From NCBI GenBank assembly GCA_963558185.1, contig CAUWFE010000002.1, positions 1 through 64,000 on the forward strand: a DNA stretch of 64,000 bases, in the 5' to 3' direction. Position 1 is the first letter of the stretch. Every line of letters starts with the position of its first letter. The notes under the pieces are model-generated. The model was not told the origin of the DNA. It did no database searches and saw only the letters and a list, made by a program, of their open reading frames with translations. Positions 43,901-54,190 of this stretch are shown one piece after another. Origin of the DNA: UMGS1663 sp963558185 (lineage in GTDB: Bacteria; Bacillota; Clostridia; TANB77; CAG-508). Made by a program: the position numbers and the translations under genes.

Positions 43901-44713
43901 ATGTTAAAACTAATGTACATAACAAATGACACAGAAGTTGCCAAAATTGCTGAAAATGAAGGTGTAGACAGAATTTGGATAGACCTAGAAGTAAATGGAA
44001 AAGAAGAACGACAAAAAAATATGGACACAGTTAAATCAAAACATAGTATAAATGATGTAGGTAAAATTAAAAAAGTATTAACAACCGCAGATTTAATAGT
44101 AAGAGTAAATCCTATATATGAAGGTTCTAAAGAAGAAATAGATAGTGTAATAAATCAAGGTGCTGATATTGTTATGCTTCCATTTTTTAAAACTGCAAAA
44201 GAAGTACAAACTTTTATTGAGTTAGTCAATAAAAGAGCTAAAGTTTGCTTATTATGCGAAACACCAGAAGCAGTTGAAAATTTAGATGAAATATTAGAAA
44301 TTCCAGGAATAGACGAAATACATATAGGTTTAAATGACCTACATTTAGGCTATCACAAAGATTTTATGTTTGAGCTATTAACAGATGGAACAGTGGAAAA
44401 AATATGTAAGAAAATTAAAGAAAAGGGTATACCATATGGATTTGGTGGAATTGCAAGAGTAGGAACAGGTACATTACCAGCAGAACATATTATAATAGAA
44501 CATTATAGATTAGGTTCACAAATAGCAATTTTATCAAGAAGCTTTTGCAATACAAATATAATTACAGATAAAAAACAAATACAAGAATTATTTAAAACAG
44601 GAGTACAAGATATAAGGAACATAGAATCAGAAGCAATTAATTATAATAAAAAACAATACGATGAAAACTTTAATAAGATAATGAATGAAGTAAAAACAAT
44701 TGTAAAAAAATAA
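43901..44713 (+). CDS. HpcH/HpaI-type aldolase
   Basis: 270 residues, TIM-barrel of the HpcH/HpaI-citrate lyase beta family: DRIWIDLEVNGKEERQ (metal/oxoacid region), VMLPFFKTAKEVQTFIELV, LLCETPEAVENLDEIL with the metal-binding Glu, and IHIGLNDLHLGY with Asp. Such enzymes join or cleave 2-oxo acids and aldehydes. Presence inside a polysaccharide operon suggests synthesis of an unusual acidic sugar or substituent (inference). Start at ATG 43901 is best spaced from AAAGGG; ATG 43892 is too close. Confidence 0.8.
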   Translation: MLKLMYITNDTEVAKIAENEGVDRIWIDLEVNGKEERQKNMDTVKSKHSINDVGKIKKVLTTADLIVRVNPIYEGSKEEIDSVINQGADIVMLPFFKTAKEVQTFIELVNKRAKVCLLCETPEAVENLDEILEIPGIDEIHIGLNDLHLGYHKDFMFELLTDGTVEKICKKIKEKGIPYGFGGIARVGTGTLPAEHIIIEHYRLGSQIAILSRSFCNTNIITDKKQIQELFKTGVQDIRNIESEAINYNKKQYDENFNKIMNEVKTIVKK

Positions 44714-44729
44714 GAGGAGATATTAAATA

Positions 44730-45692
44730 ATGATTTTTTATATAACTGTGCTTAGAGCTATTGCAGCTATATTAATTACAAATGCTCATTATACAAACAT
44801 ATATCCTATAGAAATTATTGCTAATGGAGGACTATTAGGAGATGTAATATTTTTTGCAGTTTCTGGTTTTTGTTTATATAATATAAAAGAAAATTTTATA
44901 AAATGGTATTCAAAAAGAATTATTAGAATATATCCAGCAGTTTGGATAATAACAACTATTTTTTTAGCATTAGGTTTATATACATTAGATGAAATGAATA
45001 TTTTTCAATTTATGATATATCCAACATATTATCATTTTATTGCATCTATTATAATTCTATATATTTTCTATTATATTATAATAAAATGTAAAGTTTTAAA
45101 TGATAATATCCCTAAAATTATGATAGGAATTTTTGCTATACAATTATTAGTTTATATTTTTATATATGATAAAAGCTATTATCATATTGATGTAGTAAGA
45201 GAACCAATGATTCGATTTTTATTCTTAGAATCTATGTTATTAGGTGCTTTATTTAGAAAGAGAATATATGATAATAAGAAAAATAATAATAAAATGCTAA
45301 ATTGGATTATGCTAGTAATATTAATTGTCTTATATTTTGCGAGTAAATTGTGTTTTGCTAAAAATATTTTAGTACAATATCAAATAATAAATCAAATTAT
45401 ATTATTTGCCTTATTATATTTTATTTTTAGAGTATTTGAAGGTATAGATAGTAAATTAGAAAAATTACCAACAAAAATAAAAAATGTAATAACATTTATT
45501 GCACAAATAACATTAGAAATATATTTAGTACAATATAAAATTATACCATTATTTAGAGATTTAATATTTCCAATTAATTGGTTTGTTATTACGGCAATGA
45601 TTATTGTATCAGCATATTTACTGCATATAGTAACAAATATAATTGTAAAATTTATTAGTAAAGCGTTAGGAGAAAAGGTATGGAAACATTGA
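44730..45692 (+). CDS. Acyltransferase family 3 membrane protein
   Basis: 320 residues, about ten membrane helices. N-terminus FYITVLRAIAAILITNAHYT matches acyltransferase-3 (OafA-like) proteins with R-A-x-A-x-x-x-V/I-x-x-x-H. A second signature, FFAVSGFCLYN, follows. It probably O-acylates the polysaccharide or its lipid-linked unit. AGGAG precedes the ATG; overlaps the next gene by 13 bp. Confidence 0.85.
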   Translation: MIFYITVLRAIAAILITNAHYTNIYPIEIIANGGLLGDVIFFAVSGFCLYNIKENFIKWYSKRIIRIYPAVWIITTIFLALGLYTLDEMNIFQFMIYPTYYHFIASIIILYIFYYIIIKCKVLNDNIPKIMIGIFAIQLLVYIFIYDKSYYHIDVVREPMIRFLFLESMLLGALFRKRIYDNKKNNNKMLNWIMLVILIVLYFASKLCFAKNILVQYQIINQIILFALLYFIFRVFEGIDSKLEKLPTKIKNVITFIAQITLEIYLVQYKIIPLFRDLIFPINWFVITAMIIVSAYLLHIVTNIIVKFISKALGEKVWKH

Positions 45693-46588
45693 TAACAGGT
45701 GCTTTTAAATATACAAGTGAACAATTAAAAGAGTTAGAAGAATTAGGTCTAAAAATAACTTTTTTACAAAATGAATGCCAAAAAATTGATTTTGACGTGT
45801 CTAAAATAGAAATAGTTATAGGTAATTCAATTTTTATGTATAATGACATTACAGAATTTAAAAATTTAAAATATATACAATTAACAAGTGCTGGTTTAGA
45901 TAGAGTACCATTAGAATATATAAAAGAAAATAATATTATACTAAATAATGCCAGAGGAGTATATAGTATACCCATGGCAGAGTGGACAATCTTAAAAATT
46001 TTGGAAATATATAAATGTACTAAAAAATTTTATAAAAAACAAGAAGAGCATAAATGGGAAAAAGAAAGAAATTTACTAGAATTATATGGTAAAACTGCAA
46101 CCATATTAGGTTTTGGAAATATAGCACAAGAAATTGCAAAAAGACTACAAGCTTTTGGAGTTAAAATAAATGCGGTAGACATTTCAAAAAAAGAATCAAA
46201 ATATGCAGATAATTATTATCAAATTACAGAACTAGAAGAAGTATTACCAGAAAGCGACATTGTAATTATAACACTACCATTAGCAGAAAATACAAAAAAT
46301 ATGATAGACAAAAATATAATGAATAAAATGAAAGAAAATGCTATTTTAGTAAATGTTTCAAGAGGTGGAATTATAAAAGAAAAAGACTTAATAGAAGAAA
46401 TAAAAAATGGTAAATTTTTAGGTGTTATATTAGATGTATTTGAAAAAGAACCATTACAAGAAAATAATCCTATATGGAATTTTGAGAATGTAATTGTAAC
46501 TCCACATAATAGTTTTGTATCAGAAGGAAATAACAAAAGGATGTATGAATTAATATTAAAAAATATTAGACAATATATAATTAAATAA
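45680..46588 (+). CDS. D-isomer-specific 2-hydroxyacid dehydrogenase family protein
   Basis: 302 residues. NAD-binding GFGNIAQEIAKRLQAFGVKI, then VNVSRGGIIKEKDLIEEI, catalytic Arg in the SRGG region, Glu in FEKEPLQENNPIW and His in VTPHNSF. It interconverts a 2-oxo acid and a D-2-hydroxy acid. Within this operon it may reduce the product of the upstream aldolase (inference from position). Confidence 0.87.
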   Translation: METLITGAFKYTSEQLKELEELGLKITFLQNECQKIDFDVSKIEIVIGNSIFMYNDITEFKNLKYIQLTSAGLDRVPLEYIKENNIILNNARGVYSIPMAEWTILKILEIYKCTKKFYKKQEEHKWEKERNLLELYGKTATILGFGNIAQEIAKRLQAFGVKINAVDISKKESKYADNYYQITELEEVLPESDIVIITLPLAENTKNMIDKNIMNKMKENAILVNVSRGGIIKEKDLIEEIKNGKFLGVILDVFEKEPLQENNPIWNFENVIVTPHNSFVSEGNNKRMYELILKNIRQYIIK

Positions 46589-46614
46589 TAAATGATAATA
46601 GTTAGGAGAATGTT

Positions 46615-47742
46615 ATGAAAAAAGTGTTATTAGTTGCTACGGTGCAAAGTCATATTTGTCAATTTCATTTACCATTAATTGATATGCTACATGAAGAGGG
46701 ATATGAAGTTCATGTTGCAGCAAAAAATAATTTATCACAAAAAAAGGGGTTGAAATTAGATAATGCAGATAAAGTTTTTGATGTATCTTTTGAAAGATCA
46801 CCTTTTAATAAAAAAAATATACAAGCATATAAAGAATTGAAAAAAATAATAAAAGATAACAAATATGATATTATACATTGTAATACTCCTATGGGAGGAT
46901 TTTTAGCTAGAGTAATAGGAAAAAAATATAGAAAAAAGGGAATGAAAATAATATATACAGCACATGGTTTCCATTTTTTCAAAGGAGCACCTAAATTAAA
47001 TTGGATATTATATTATCCTATAGAAAAATACCTATCAAAGTATACAGATTGTTTAATTACAATGAATATTGAAGACTATGAAATTGCCAAAAATAAATTT
47101 CATGCAACAAAAACAGTATATACTCATGGAATAGGACTTAACACAAAAAAATTTGAAATAATAATGACAGAAGAAGAAAAAAATGAGTTAAGACAAAATT
47201 TGGGGTTAAAGCAAAATGATTTTGTTATGATTTATGTTGCAGAATTAACTCCAAGAAAAAACCATTATATGATATTGAATACAATGAAAGAACTAAAAAA
47301 GAAAAAGAATATAAAAATATTGCTAGTAGGAAATGGACCTTTGGAAAATGAATATAAAAAATACATAGAAGAAAATAATTTAGAAGAGAGTGTAAAAATG
47401 CTTGGTTATAGAATAGATATTCCAAGATTAATGAAAATATCTAATATAGCCATATCAACTTCTAGGCAAGAAGGATTACCAGTAAATGTAATGGAAGCAA
47501 TGAAATCAGGATTACCAGATATTGTTACAAATTGCAGGGGGAACAGAGATTTAATTGAAAATGGTAAAAACGGATATGTTATAGAAAACAATGATAAAAA
47601 GAAATTACAAGAAAGAATACTAGAACTATATAACAATTCAAGCCTAGTTAAAAATATGGGAAAAGAAGGAATAACAATGGTTAAGCCATTTGAAATAGAA
47701 AATGTAATAGAAGAATTAAGAAAAATTTACGAAAACATATAA
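46615..47742 (+). CDS. GT4 family glycosyltransferase (EpsD-like)
   Basis: 375 residues, GT-B fold. N-terminal ATVQSHICQFHLPLIDMLHE, the family's YTAHGFHFFKGAPKLNWILY segment, and the C-terminal donor site SRQEGLPVNVMEAMKSGLPD with the E-x7-E motif. Cytoplasmic enzyme adding one sugar to the lipid-linked repeat unit. The LPD in place of the usual LPI/LPV after MKSG is a small oddity. Confidence 0.92.
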   Translation: MKKVLLVATVQSHICQFHLPLIDMLHEEGYEVHVAAKNNLSQKKGLKLDNADKVFDVSFERSPFNKKNIQAYKELKKIIKDNKYDIIHCNTPMGGFLARVIGKKYRKKGMKIIYTAHGFHFFKGAPKLNWILYYPIEKYLSKYTDCLITMNIEDYEIAKNKFHATKTVYTHGIGLNTKKFEIIMTEEEKNELRQNLGLKQNDFVMIYVAELTPRKNHYMILNTMKELKKKKNIKILLVGNGPLENEYKKYIEENNLEESVKMLGYRIDIPRLMKISNIAISTSRQEGLPVNVMEAMKSGLPDIVTNCRGNRDLIENGKNGYVIENNDKKKLQERILELYNNSSLVKNMGKEGITMVKPFEIENVIEELRKIYENI

Positions 47743-47763
47743 AAATATGAAAAGGAAGATAAT

Positions 47764-48867
47764 ATGAAGAGAATATTACAAGTAGTAAGAAGAATGAATT
47801 ATGGTGGATTAGAAACATTAATCATGAATTTATATAGAAATATGGATAGAACAGAGTTTCAGTTTGATTTTATAGTAGATAAAGAAGGTGAATATGATGC
47901 TGAAATAAAAAAAATGGGTGGCAAAATATTTTATATACCATACATCACAGATATTGGAGAAAAAGAATATGAAAAAAAACTTAGAGATTTTTTCAGAAAT
48001 CACAGAGAATATAAAATAGTACATTCTCATTTAGATCAAGTATCAGGTATTATCATGAAAGCAGCATATTTAGAGCAAGTACCAATAAGAATTTCACATA
48101 GCCATAATACAAGTAATTCTAATAATTTTTTAGGAAAGATTTATAAGGCATATTTGCAATCAATGATAGGAAAATATGCAAATACATTATTTGCATGTAG
48201 TGAAAATGCAGCTAAATGGTTATTTAAAAAAAGACATAAAGAAGCATATATTGTAAACAATGGAATAGAAATACAAAAGTTTAAATTTTCTGATGAAAAT
48301 AGACAAGAAATAAGAAAAAGCTTAGATATTAAAGATGATGAAGAGATATGGGGACATATAGGAAGATTTTCAAAACAAAAAAATCATACTTTTTTAATTG
48401 ATATTTTTTATGAATATCAAAAAATATATCCAAATACAAAATTGCTACTAATTGGTGCAGGGGAACTTAAAACAAAAATAGAGAAAAAAGTAAAACAATT
48501 AGGGATTAACAAAAAAGTTAAATTTATAGGAACTGTGGAAAATCCAGAAAAGTATTATTCAGCATTTGATTTAATGATTTTTCCTTCATTATATGAAGGA
48601 CTAAGCTTAGTTATGGTAGAAGCACAAGTGGCTGGTGTTCCTATATTTGCATCGTCAAACATAGACCATGTAACAGATATAACAAATACATTACATTACT
48701 TAAGTTTAGGTATTACTGCAAGAGAATGGGCAATGCATATAATAGAAAATAAAGATAAAAGAAATGTAAGAAATATTAATAAAGTAAAACAAAAAGGGTT
48801 TGATATAAAGGATGTAGCAAAAGAACTGTCATACAAATATAGTAATTTATTAGAAGGGAATAAATAA
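47764..48867 (+). CDS. GT4 family glycosyltransferase (EpsF-like)
   Basis: 367 residues. Starts RILQVVRRMNYGGLETLIMN, the EpsF/GT4 start that binds the acceptor; donor site SLYEGLSLVMVEAQVAGVPI contains the conserved E-x7-E. 21 bp after the preceding glycosyltransferase and close in sequence to the following one, so two tandem relatives with different specificities. Confidence 0.92.
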   Translation: MKRILQVVRRMNYGGLETLIMNLYRNMDRTEFQFDFIVDKEGEYDAEIKKMGGKIFYIPYITDIGEKEYEKKLRDFFRNHREYKIVHSHLDQVSGIIMKAAYLEQVPIRISHSHNTSNSNNFLGKIYKAYLQSMIGKYANTLFACSENAAKWLFKKRHKEAYIVNNGIEIQKFKFSDENRQEIRKSLDIKDDEEIWGHIGRFSKQKNHTFLIDIFYEYQKIYPNTKLLLIGAGELKTKIEKKVKQLGINKKVKFIGTVENPEKYYSAFDLMIFPSLYEGLSLVMVEAQVAGVPIFASSNIDHVTDITNTLHYLSLGITAREWAMHIIENKDKRNVRNINKVKQKGFDIKDVAKELSYKYSNLLEGNK

Positions 48868-48869
48868 GA

Positions 48870-49955
48870 GTGAGTGAAAAGAAAAAAATATTACATATAG
48901 TTGGAACTATGCAAATGGGTGGTCAAGAGACTTTTATTATGAATATATTTAGAAATATAGATAGAGAAAAATATGAATTTGGTTTTGTAGTTCATTCAGA
49001 TGAAAAAGCTTATTACGAGGACGAGATAGAAAAATTAGGAGGAAAAATATATAGGATCAAATCTATATCTAAAAATCCAATAAAACATGCCATGCAGTTA
49101 AGAAAAATAATAAAGCAAAATAATTATGAAATAATGCATAGACATACAAATACTTCAATTGTATTTATAGACTTATTAATAGGAAGATTATGTAGGATGA
49201 AAAAAGTAATAGTACATTCACATAGTAATGTTAGTAGTAAATTTAAAACAATTCATAAAATATTTAGACCATTGCTAAATATTTTTGCAACAGAAAAATT
49301 AGCATGTAGTAAAGAAGCAGGATACTGGTTATATGGTAAAAGACAAAAGTTCATTATTGTACCAAATTCAATTGATATAGATAAATTTAAGTATAACGAA
49401 GAAAAAAGGATGTTAATAAGAAAAGAAAATAATTGTCTAAATAAAAAAGTATTAGGACATATAGGAAGATTTGATAAAATTAAAAATCAGACATTTTTAG
49501 TAGATATATTTGAAAAAATAGCAGAAAAAAATAAAAATGTAGAATTATGGTTTTTAGGTAATGGAGAAGAAAAAGAAAATATTGAAAAAAAATGTAAAGA
49601 AAAAAATATAATAGATAGTGTAAAATTTTTTGGAACAGTAAAAGATACATATAATTTCTTACAAGGGATGGATTTATTTGTATTTCCATCTATAAAAGAA
49701 GGATTAGGAATAGCTTTAATTGAAGCACAAGTAGCAGGTTTAACTTGTGTGGTAAGTGATACAATTCAAAAAGAAGCCATCATATCTAAAAACGTGATTC
49801 AACTTTCAATAGAAACTAAACCTGAAAAATGGGCAGAAATAATATTAGAACAAATAGAAAAATCAAAAAATACGAAAAGAGAAATAGAAAAAGTAGTTTT
49901 CAAGAAATATGACATAAAAGAATTAGTATCTAAAATAGAAGAAATATACTATTAG
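48870..49955 (+). CDS. GT4 family glycosyltransferase (EpsF-like, second copy)
   Basis: 361 residues, GTG start 2 nt after the upstream stop. ILHIVGTMQMGGQETFIMNI start and donor site SIKEGLGIALIEAQVAGLTC with E-x7-E. Similar to the preceding GT4 over its length, pointing to an old tandem duplication. Confidence 0.92.
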   Translation: MSEKKKILHIVGTMQMGGQETFIMNIFRNIDREKYEFGFVVHSDEKAYYEDEIEKLGGKIYRIKSISKNPIKHAMQLRKIIKQNNYEIMHRHTNTSIVFIDLLIGRLCRMKKVIVHSHSNVSSKFKTIHKIFRPLLNIFATEKLACSKEAGYWLYGKRQKFIIVPNSIDIDKFKYNEEKRMLIRKENNCLNKKVLGHIGRFDKIKNQTFLVDIFEKIAEKNKNVELWFLGNGEEKENIEKKCKEKNIIDSVKFFGTVKDTYNFLQGMDLFVFPSIKEGLGIALIEAQVAGLTCVVSDTIQKEAIISKNVIQLSIETKPEKWAEIILEQIEKSKNTKREIEKVVFKKYDIKELVSKIEEIYY

Positions 49956-49970
49956 CAAAGGAAAAAGAAT

Positions 49971-51020
49971 ATGAATTATTATGTTGTGAATTTATTAATT
50001 GTAATAGGTATATATACTATGTGTTGCTTAGCAATAAAAGAAAAGCAAAAGAGAGGAAAAGTATTTTTAATTTTATCAATGCTTCAGTTGTTTTTCATGT
50101 TAGCACTTAGAAAAGAAAATGTTGGAATAGACCTGCAAAATTATATTCCATTTTTAAATAGAGTTATAAACTTTACTAATGCAGAACTTTTTACAATTGG
50201 ATTTGAAAGTGGATATAATATTTATTGCAAATTTATTATGCAAATATTCAACAATGAACAGATATTTCTAGCTATTACAGCAGGTATATCTTTAATTGGA
50301 GTATATTTTTTTATAAAAAATAATTCAAATAATTATTTTTTTAGCATGATTATATACATTACTTTTCAATTTTATATTTTTCTGTTTTCTGGGCTAAGAC
50401 AATCCATTGCACTTTCAATTATTTTATTAAGCATTAAATATATAAAAGAAAGAAAAGTATACAAATTTATAGCAATGATATTATTAGCAAGTTTATTTCA
50501 TAAATCAGCGTTTATATTTTTGCCAGCCTATTTTATAGCATATAAAAAAATAACAGTAAAGTATTTAGCTGCTATAGCGGGAGCAGGAGGTATAATATTT
50601 ATATTAAAAAATAAAATAATGATGATTATAACTAGATTTTTGTATACAAATTATGAATCATTAGAAAACCAAGGAGAAGGCTTTGGATATTTGGTTTTAC
50701 TAGTTTTAATATTATTACTTGCATTATATTTTATAAAAGCTATGCTAAAGAAAAATAAAGATAATATAATTTGGTATAATTTGTTAATAGTAGCTATTAT
50801 AATACAACTGTTAGCTAGTATGGAAGGAAATGTAGCAAGACTAACAATGTACTATTCAATAAGTATTATTGTAATGATTCCGAATATATTAGAGATAATT
50901 AAACCAAAAGAATTATCATATGTAGGAAAAATAATATTAGGAGTTTGTTTATGTGTATTTTTTTATAAAACGATGCAAAATCCAATTTTATATATGCCAT
51001 ATCTATTCTTTTGGCAATAA
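49971..51020 (+). CDS. EpsG-family membrane protein, probable repeat-unit polymerase
   Basis: 349 residues, ten or more membrane helices. The EpsG signature is present: LRKENVGIDLQNYIPFLNRV and FLFSGLRQSIALSIILLSIK, followed by ALLASLFHKSAFIFLPAYF. EpsG proteins take the place of Wzy polymerases in many Firmicutes loci. Located directly before the flippase gene. Confidence 0.87.
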   Translation: MNYYVVNLLIVIGIYTMCCLAIKEKQKRGKVFLILSMLQLFFMLALRKENVGIDLQNYIPFLNRVINFTNAELFTIGFESGYNIYCKFIMQIFNNEQIFLAITAGISLIGVYFFIKNNSNNYFFSMIIYITFQFYIFLFSGLRQSIALSIILLSIKYIKERKVYKFIAMILLASLFHKSAFIFLPAYFIAYKKITVKYLAAIAGAGGIIFILKNKIMMIITRFLYTNYESLENQGEGFGYLVLLVLILLLALYFIKAMLKKNKDNIIWYNLLIVAIIIQLLASMEGNVARLTMYYSISIIVMIPNILEIIKPKELSYVGKIILGVCLCVFFYKTMQNPILYMPYLFFWQ

Positions 51021-51031
51021 CTAATAAAGAG

Positions 51032-52576
51032 GTGAGAAAAATAAAAAATAGAACTAATAATTCTATAATTAATGCAATTATAGCAATTATAACAAATATA
51101 GTAACTATACTTATGACTTTTATTATGCAAACTGTTTTGATAAAGGTATTGGGTTCAGAATATAATGGTTTAAATGGGCTTTTTACTAATATTATATCAA
51201 TGTTAAGTATGGTTGAGCTAGGTATTGGACCAGCAATAATTTTTAATTTATATAAACCAATTAGTAATAATGACATACCCAAGATAAAATCATTAATGAA
51301 ATTCTATAAAAACTGCTATCACATAATAGGTATAGCTATTTTGATTCTTGGAATTATAATGTTACCATTTTTAGAAAATATTGTAGGAAAAAATTCATTA
51401 CCAATTAATATTTATATAGTATTTATTTTATTTATAATAGAAACATTTTCTTCATATATGATTTCATATAAGAGATCTATTTTATATGCTAATCAAGAAA
51501 GCTATATAACAAATTTAGTACATATTTTGTGTATTATAGCTATGAATATTATTCAGATACTATTTATGGTAATAACTAAAAACTATTATTTAGTAGTTAT
51601 AGCGAGAATTATTTTTAAAATAATAGAAAATGTGATAATAACAATAATTGCAAATAAAAAATATTCTTATATAAAAGATAAAAATGTAGAAAAATTAGAC
51701 AAAAAAGTAGTTTATGATATAAAACAAAAAGTAAAAGGTTCTATTTTTCATAATATAGGAGCTAATGTTGTACTCAGTACAGACAATATTATCATTTCTA
51801 GTTTTCTAGGAATAGAAGTATTGGGCAAATATGTGAATTACAACATGATTATAAAATCTATATCAAATTTATTAGCACAAATGTTTTCGTCAATTACAGC
51901 AAGTATAGGAAATTTATTGATAGATACAAAAGAGAATAAATCATATTCTATATATAAAAAAATAAACTTTTTAAATTTCTGGATATATTCCTATATAGCA
52001 ATTGCAATATATTGTGTAATAAATCCATTTATTACTTTCTGGATAGGAGAAGAATATTTGTTATCTAATAATGTATTAATAGCACTAATTTTTAATTTCT
52101 TTTTACAAGGAATGAGACAAACAATAGCAACTTTTAGAAGTGCAGCAGGAATATGTTATGAAGATAGATATATTCCTATTATAGAATCAATTATTAACAT
52201 TGTATTTTCTATAACACTTGTAAAATTATTTGGACTAGTTGGTGTTTTTATTGGAACAATTATAAGTACATTGTTTGTTCACTTATATAGCTATCCTAAA
52301 TATGTATATACTAAAATTTTTAATAAAAAATTTAGGGATTATAATATCGAATTAGGAAAATATACAGGATTATTCTGTATAATTTGGTTAACTACAGTGA
52401 TAATATATAAAACTATAAATTTAGAAAATATCTTTTTACAAATAATATGGGCAGTTATAATATCATTTATTTTGCCTAATGTAGTTTTATATATTTGTTA
52501 TAGAAAAAAAGAAGAATATAAATATTTTAAAGAACTAATAATTAGTAAAGTGAGGAGAAAAAAATATGATACCTAA
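51032..52576 (+). CDS. Wzx-type polysaccharide flippase
   Basis: 514 residues from a GTG at 51032, with about 14 membrane helices, MOP/PST superfamily. N-terminal MTFIMQTVLIKVLGSEYNGL resembles oligosaccharide flippases of streptococci and clostridia. It moves the lipid-linked unit across the membrane. The start is uncertain: an upstream TTG at 51011 overlaps the polymerase gene, and AGAGGTG is best spaced to an ATA at 51041. Confidence 0.9.
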   Translation: MRKIKNRTNNSIINAIIAIITNIVTILMTFIMQTVLIKVLGSEYNGLNGLFTNIISMLSMVELGIGPAIIFNLYKPISNNDIPKIKSLMKFYKNCYHIIGIAILILGIIMLPFLENIVGKNSLPINIYIVFILFIIETFSSYMISYKRSILYANQESYITNLVHILCIIAMNIIQILFMVITKNYYLVVIARIIFKIIENVIITIIANKKYSYIKDKNVEKLDKKVVYDIKQKVKGSIFHNIGANVVLSTDNIIISSFLGIEVLGKYVNYNMIIKSISNLLAQMFSSITASIGNLLIDTKENKSYSIYKKINFLNFWIYSYIAIAIYCVINPFITFWIGEEYLLSNNVLIALIFNFFLQGMRQTIATFRSAAGICYEDRYIPIIESIINIVFSITLVKLFGLVGVFIGTIISTLFVHLYSYPKYVYTKIFNKKFRDYNIELGKYTGLFCIIWLTTVIIYKTINLENIFLQIIWAVIISFILPNVVLYICYRKKEEYKYFKELIISKVRRKKYDT

Positions 52577-53288
52577 AATAATCCACTATGTATGGGTGGG
52601 TAATGGAGAAAAAGATATAGAAATAAAAAAATGTATAAAATCTTGGAATGAAAAATTAAAAGACTGGAAAATAATAGAATGGAATGAAGAAAATTTTAAT
52701 ATACATAGTAATTCATTTGTAGAAAAAGCATATGAACTAAGAAAATATGCTTTTGTAAGTGATTATATACGAGCTTATGCAATTTATAATTATGGTGGAA
52801 TATATTTAGATACAGATATAATGGTTTTGGAATCATTAGAAGAACTGCTAAATAATAATGCTGTTATAGGTTTTGAGTCTAAAGAATATATAAGTGCTGC
52901 AATTTTCGGGGCAGAAAAAGGACATGCATTGATAAAAGATTTATTAGATTATTATGATAAAGTACAGAATTTTAAATATGAGCATAAAGATAATAATAGT
53001 ATAATCATAACAAATATATTGAAGAAAAAGTATAACTTAAATGCGAATAATACAGAACAAATATTAAATACGGGAATACATGTGTATCCAAGTAAAATAT
53101 TAAGTGTACCAAGTAAAGATTCCAAAACTATCCATTTAGTAACAGCTACATGGAATAAAAAAGCTTTAAAACTGAAAGATAAAGTAGCAAAAAAAATTTT
53201 AAGTAACTGTAATAGAAAATGGAAACTATGTATATATATTAAAATTTTAAATTTGTATCATAAATTCAAAAAGGGGGACTATACATGA
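52566..53288 (+). CDS. GT32-type capsular glycosyltransferase
   Basis: 240 residues. Starts MIPKIIHYVWVGNGE, and has the DXD site in YNYGGIYLDTDIMVLESLEE, the Och1/LcbA-type GT-A pattern. Adds one sugar to the repeat unit. Overlaps the flippase gene by 11 bp and the next GT2 gene by 4 bp. Confidence 0.92.
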   Translation: MIPKIIHYVWVGNGEKDIEIKKCIKSWNEKLKDWKIIEWNEENFNIHSNSFVEKAYELRKYAFVSDYIRAYAIYNYGGIYLDTDIMVLESLEELLNNNAVIGFESKEYISAAIFGAEKGHALIKDLLDYYDKVQNFKYEHKDNNSIIITNILKKKYNLNANNTEQILNTGIHVYPSKILSVPSKDSKTIHLVTATWNKKALKLKDKVAKKILSNCNRKWKLCIYIKILNLYHKFKKGDYT

Positions 53289-54190
53289 TAACTATATTCA
53301 CACCAACTTACAACAGAAAAGATATATTAAATAGAGCATATGAAAGTCTAAAAAAACAAACTAATAAAAATTTTATATGGCTGATTATAGATGATGGTTC
53401 TACTGATAATACAGAAGAAATGATAGAAAATTGGAAACAAGAAAATAAGATAAAAATATCTTACAAAAAACAACAAAATATGGGAAAACATATAGCACAC
53501 AACAATGCAATAAAACAATGCAAAACACAATATCTTCTTTGCCTAGATTCTGATGACTTTTTAGAAGAAAATATGGTAGAATATTTATATGACATTTTGA
53601 AAAAAAATGATATGTCAAATATTTGGGGAATAATTGGACCGAAAAAAGAAAAAAAAGCGCAAAAAATTTCATGGATAAAAGATGCAAAATATTCTAAGAT
53701 GGCATATTTATATCAGAAATATAAATATAAAGGAGAAACTTATATATTACTAAATGTTAATTTAGTAAAAAAGGCAAAATATGAATTACCTAAATTTGGA
53801 GAAGAAAAAATGGTACCTGAATCTGTGTTATATGATAGACTTGATACAAAATATGATATAATATTATGTCCAGAACCTTTATATATATATGAATATTTGG
53901 AAAATGGATATACTAAATCAGGAATTAAATATTTAATAAACAATAAAAAAGGTATGGCGTATGCAAATTATGTAAGAGCTTTTGAATCAAAATACTCGAT
54001 TTACAGAAAAATATTATCATATGCTAGATATAATGCAATGAGAAAAATATTTTTTGAAGAAAAATTCAAAGAATACAAAGGTAAATATATTATTAAAATA
54101 TTAGGTAGTATATTATCACCAATTTTTATGCTAAATTATAATATGAAAATTAGGAGAATAAAAAATGATAAAAAAGATGAAAGAAATTAA
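53285..54190 (+). CDS. GT2 family glycosyltransferase
   Basis: 301 residues, GT-A fold: ITIFTPTYNRKDILNRAYES, IIDDGSTDNTEEMIENW, DXD-type LLCLDSDDFLEENM. It lacks membrane helices, so it acts in the cytoplasm on lipid-linked intermediates. GGGGG precedes the ATG. Confidence 0.93.
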   Translation: MITIFTPTYNRKDILNRAYESLKKQTNKNFIWLIIDDGSTDNTEEMIENWKQENKIKISYKKQQNMGKHIAHNNAIKQCKTQYLLCLDSDDFLEENMVEYLYDILKKNDMSNIWGIIGPKKEKKAQKISWIKDAKYSKMAYLYQKYKYKGETYILLNVNLVKKAKYELPKFGEEKMVPESVLYDRLDTKYDIILCPEPLYIYEYLENGYTKSGIKYLINNKKGMAYANYVRAFESKYSIYRKILSYARYNAMRKIFFEEKFKEYKGKYIIKILGSILSPIFMLNYNMKIRRIKNDKKDERN

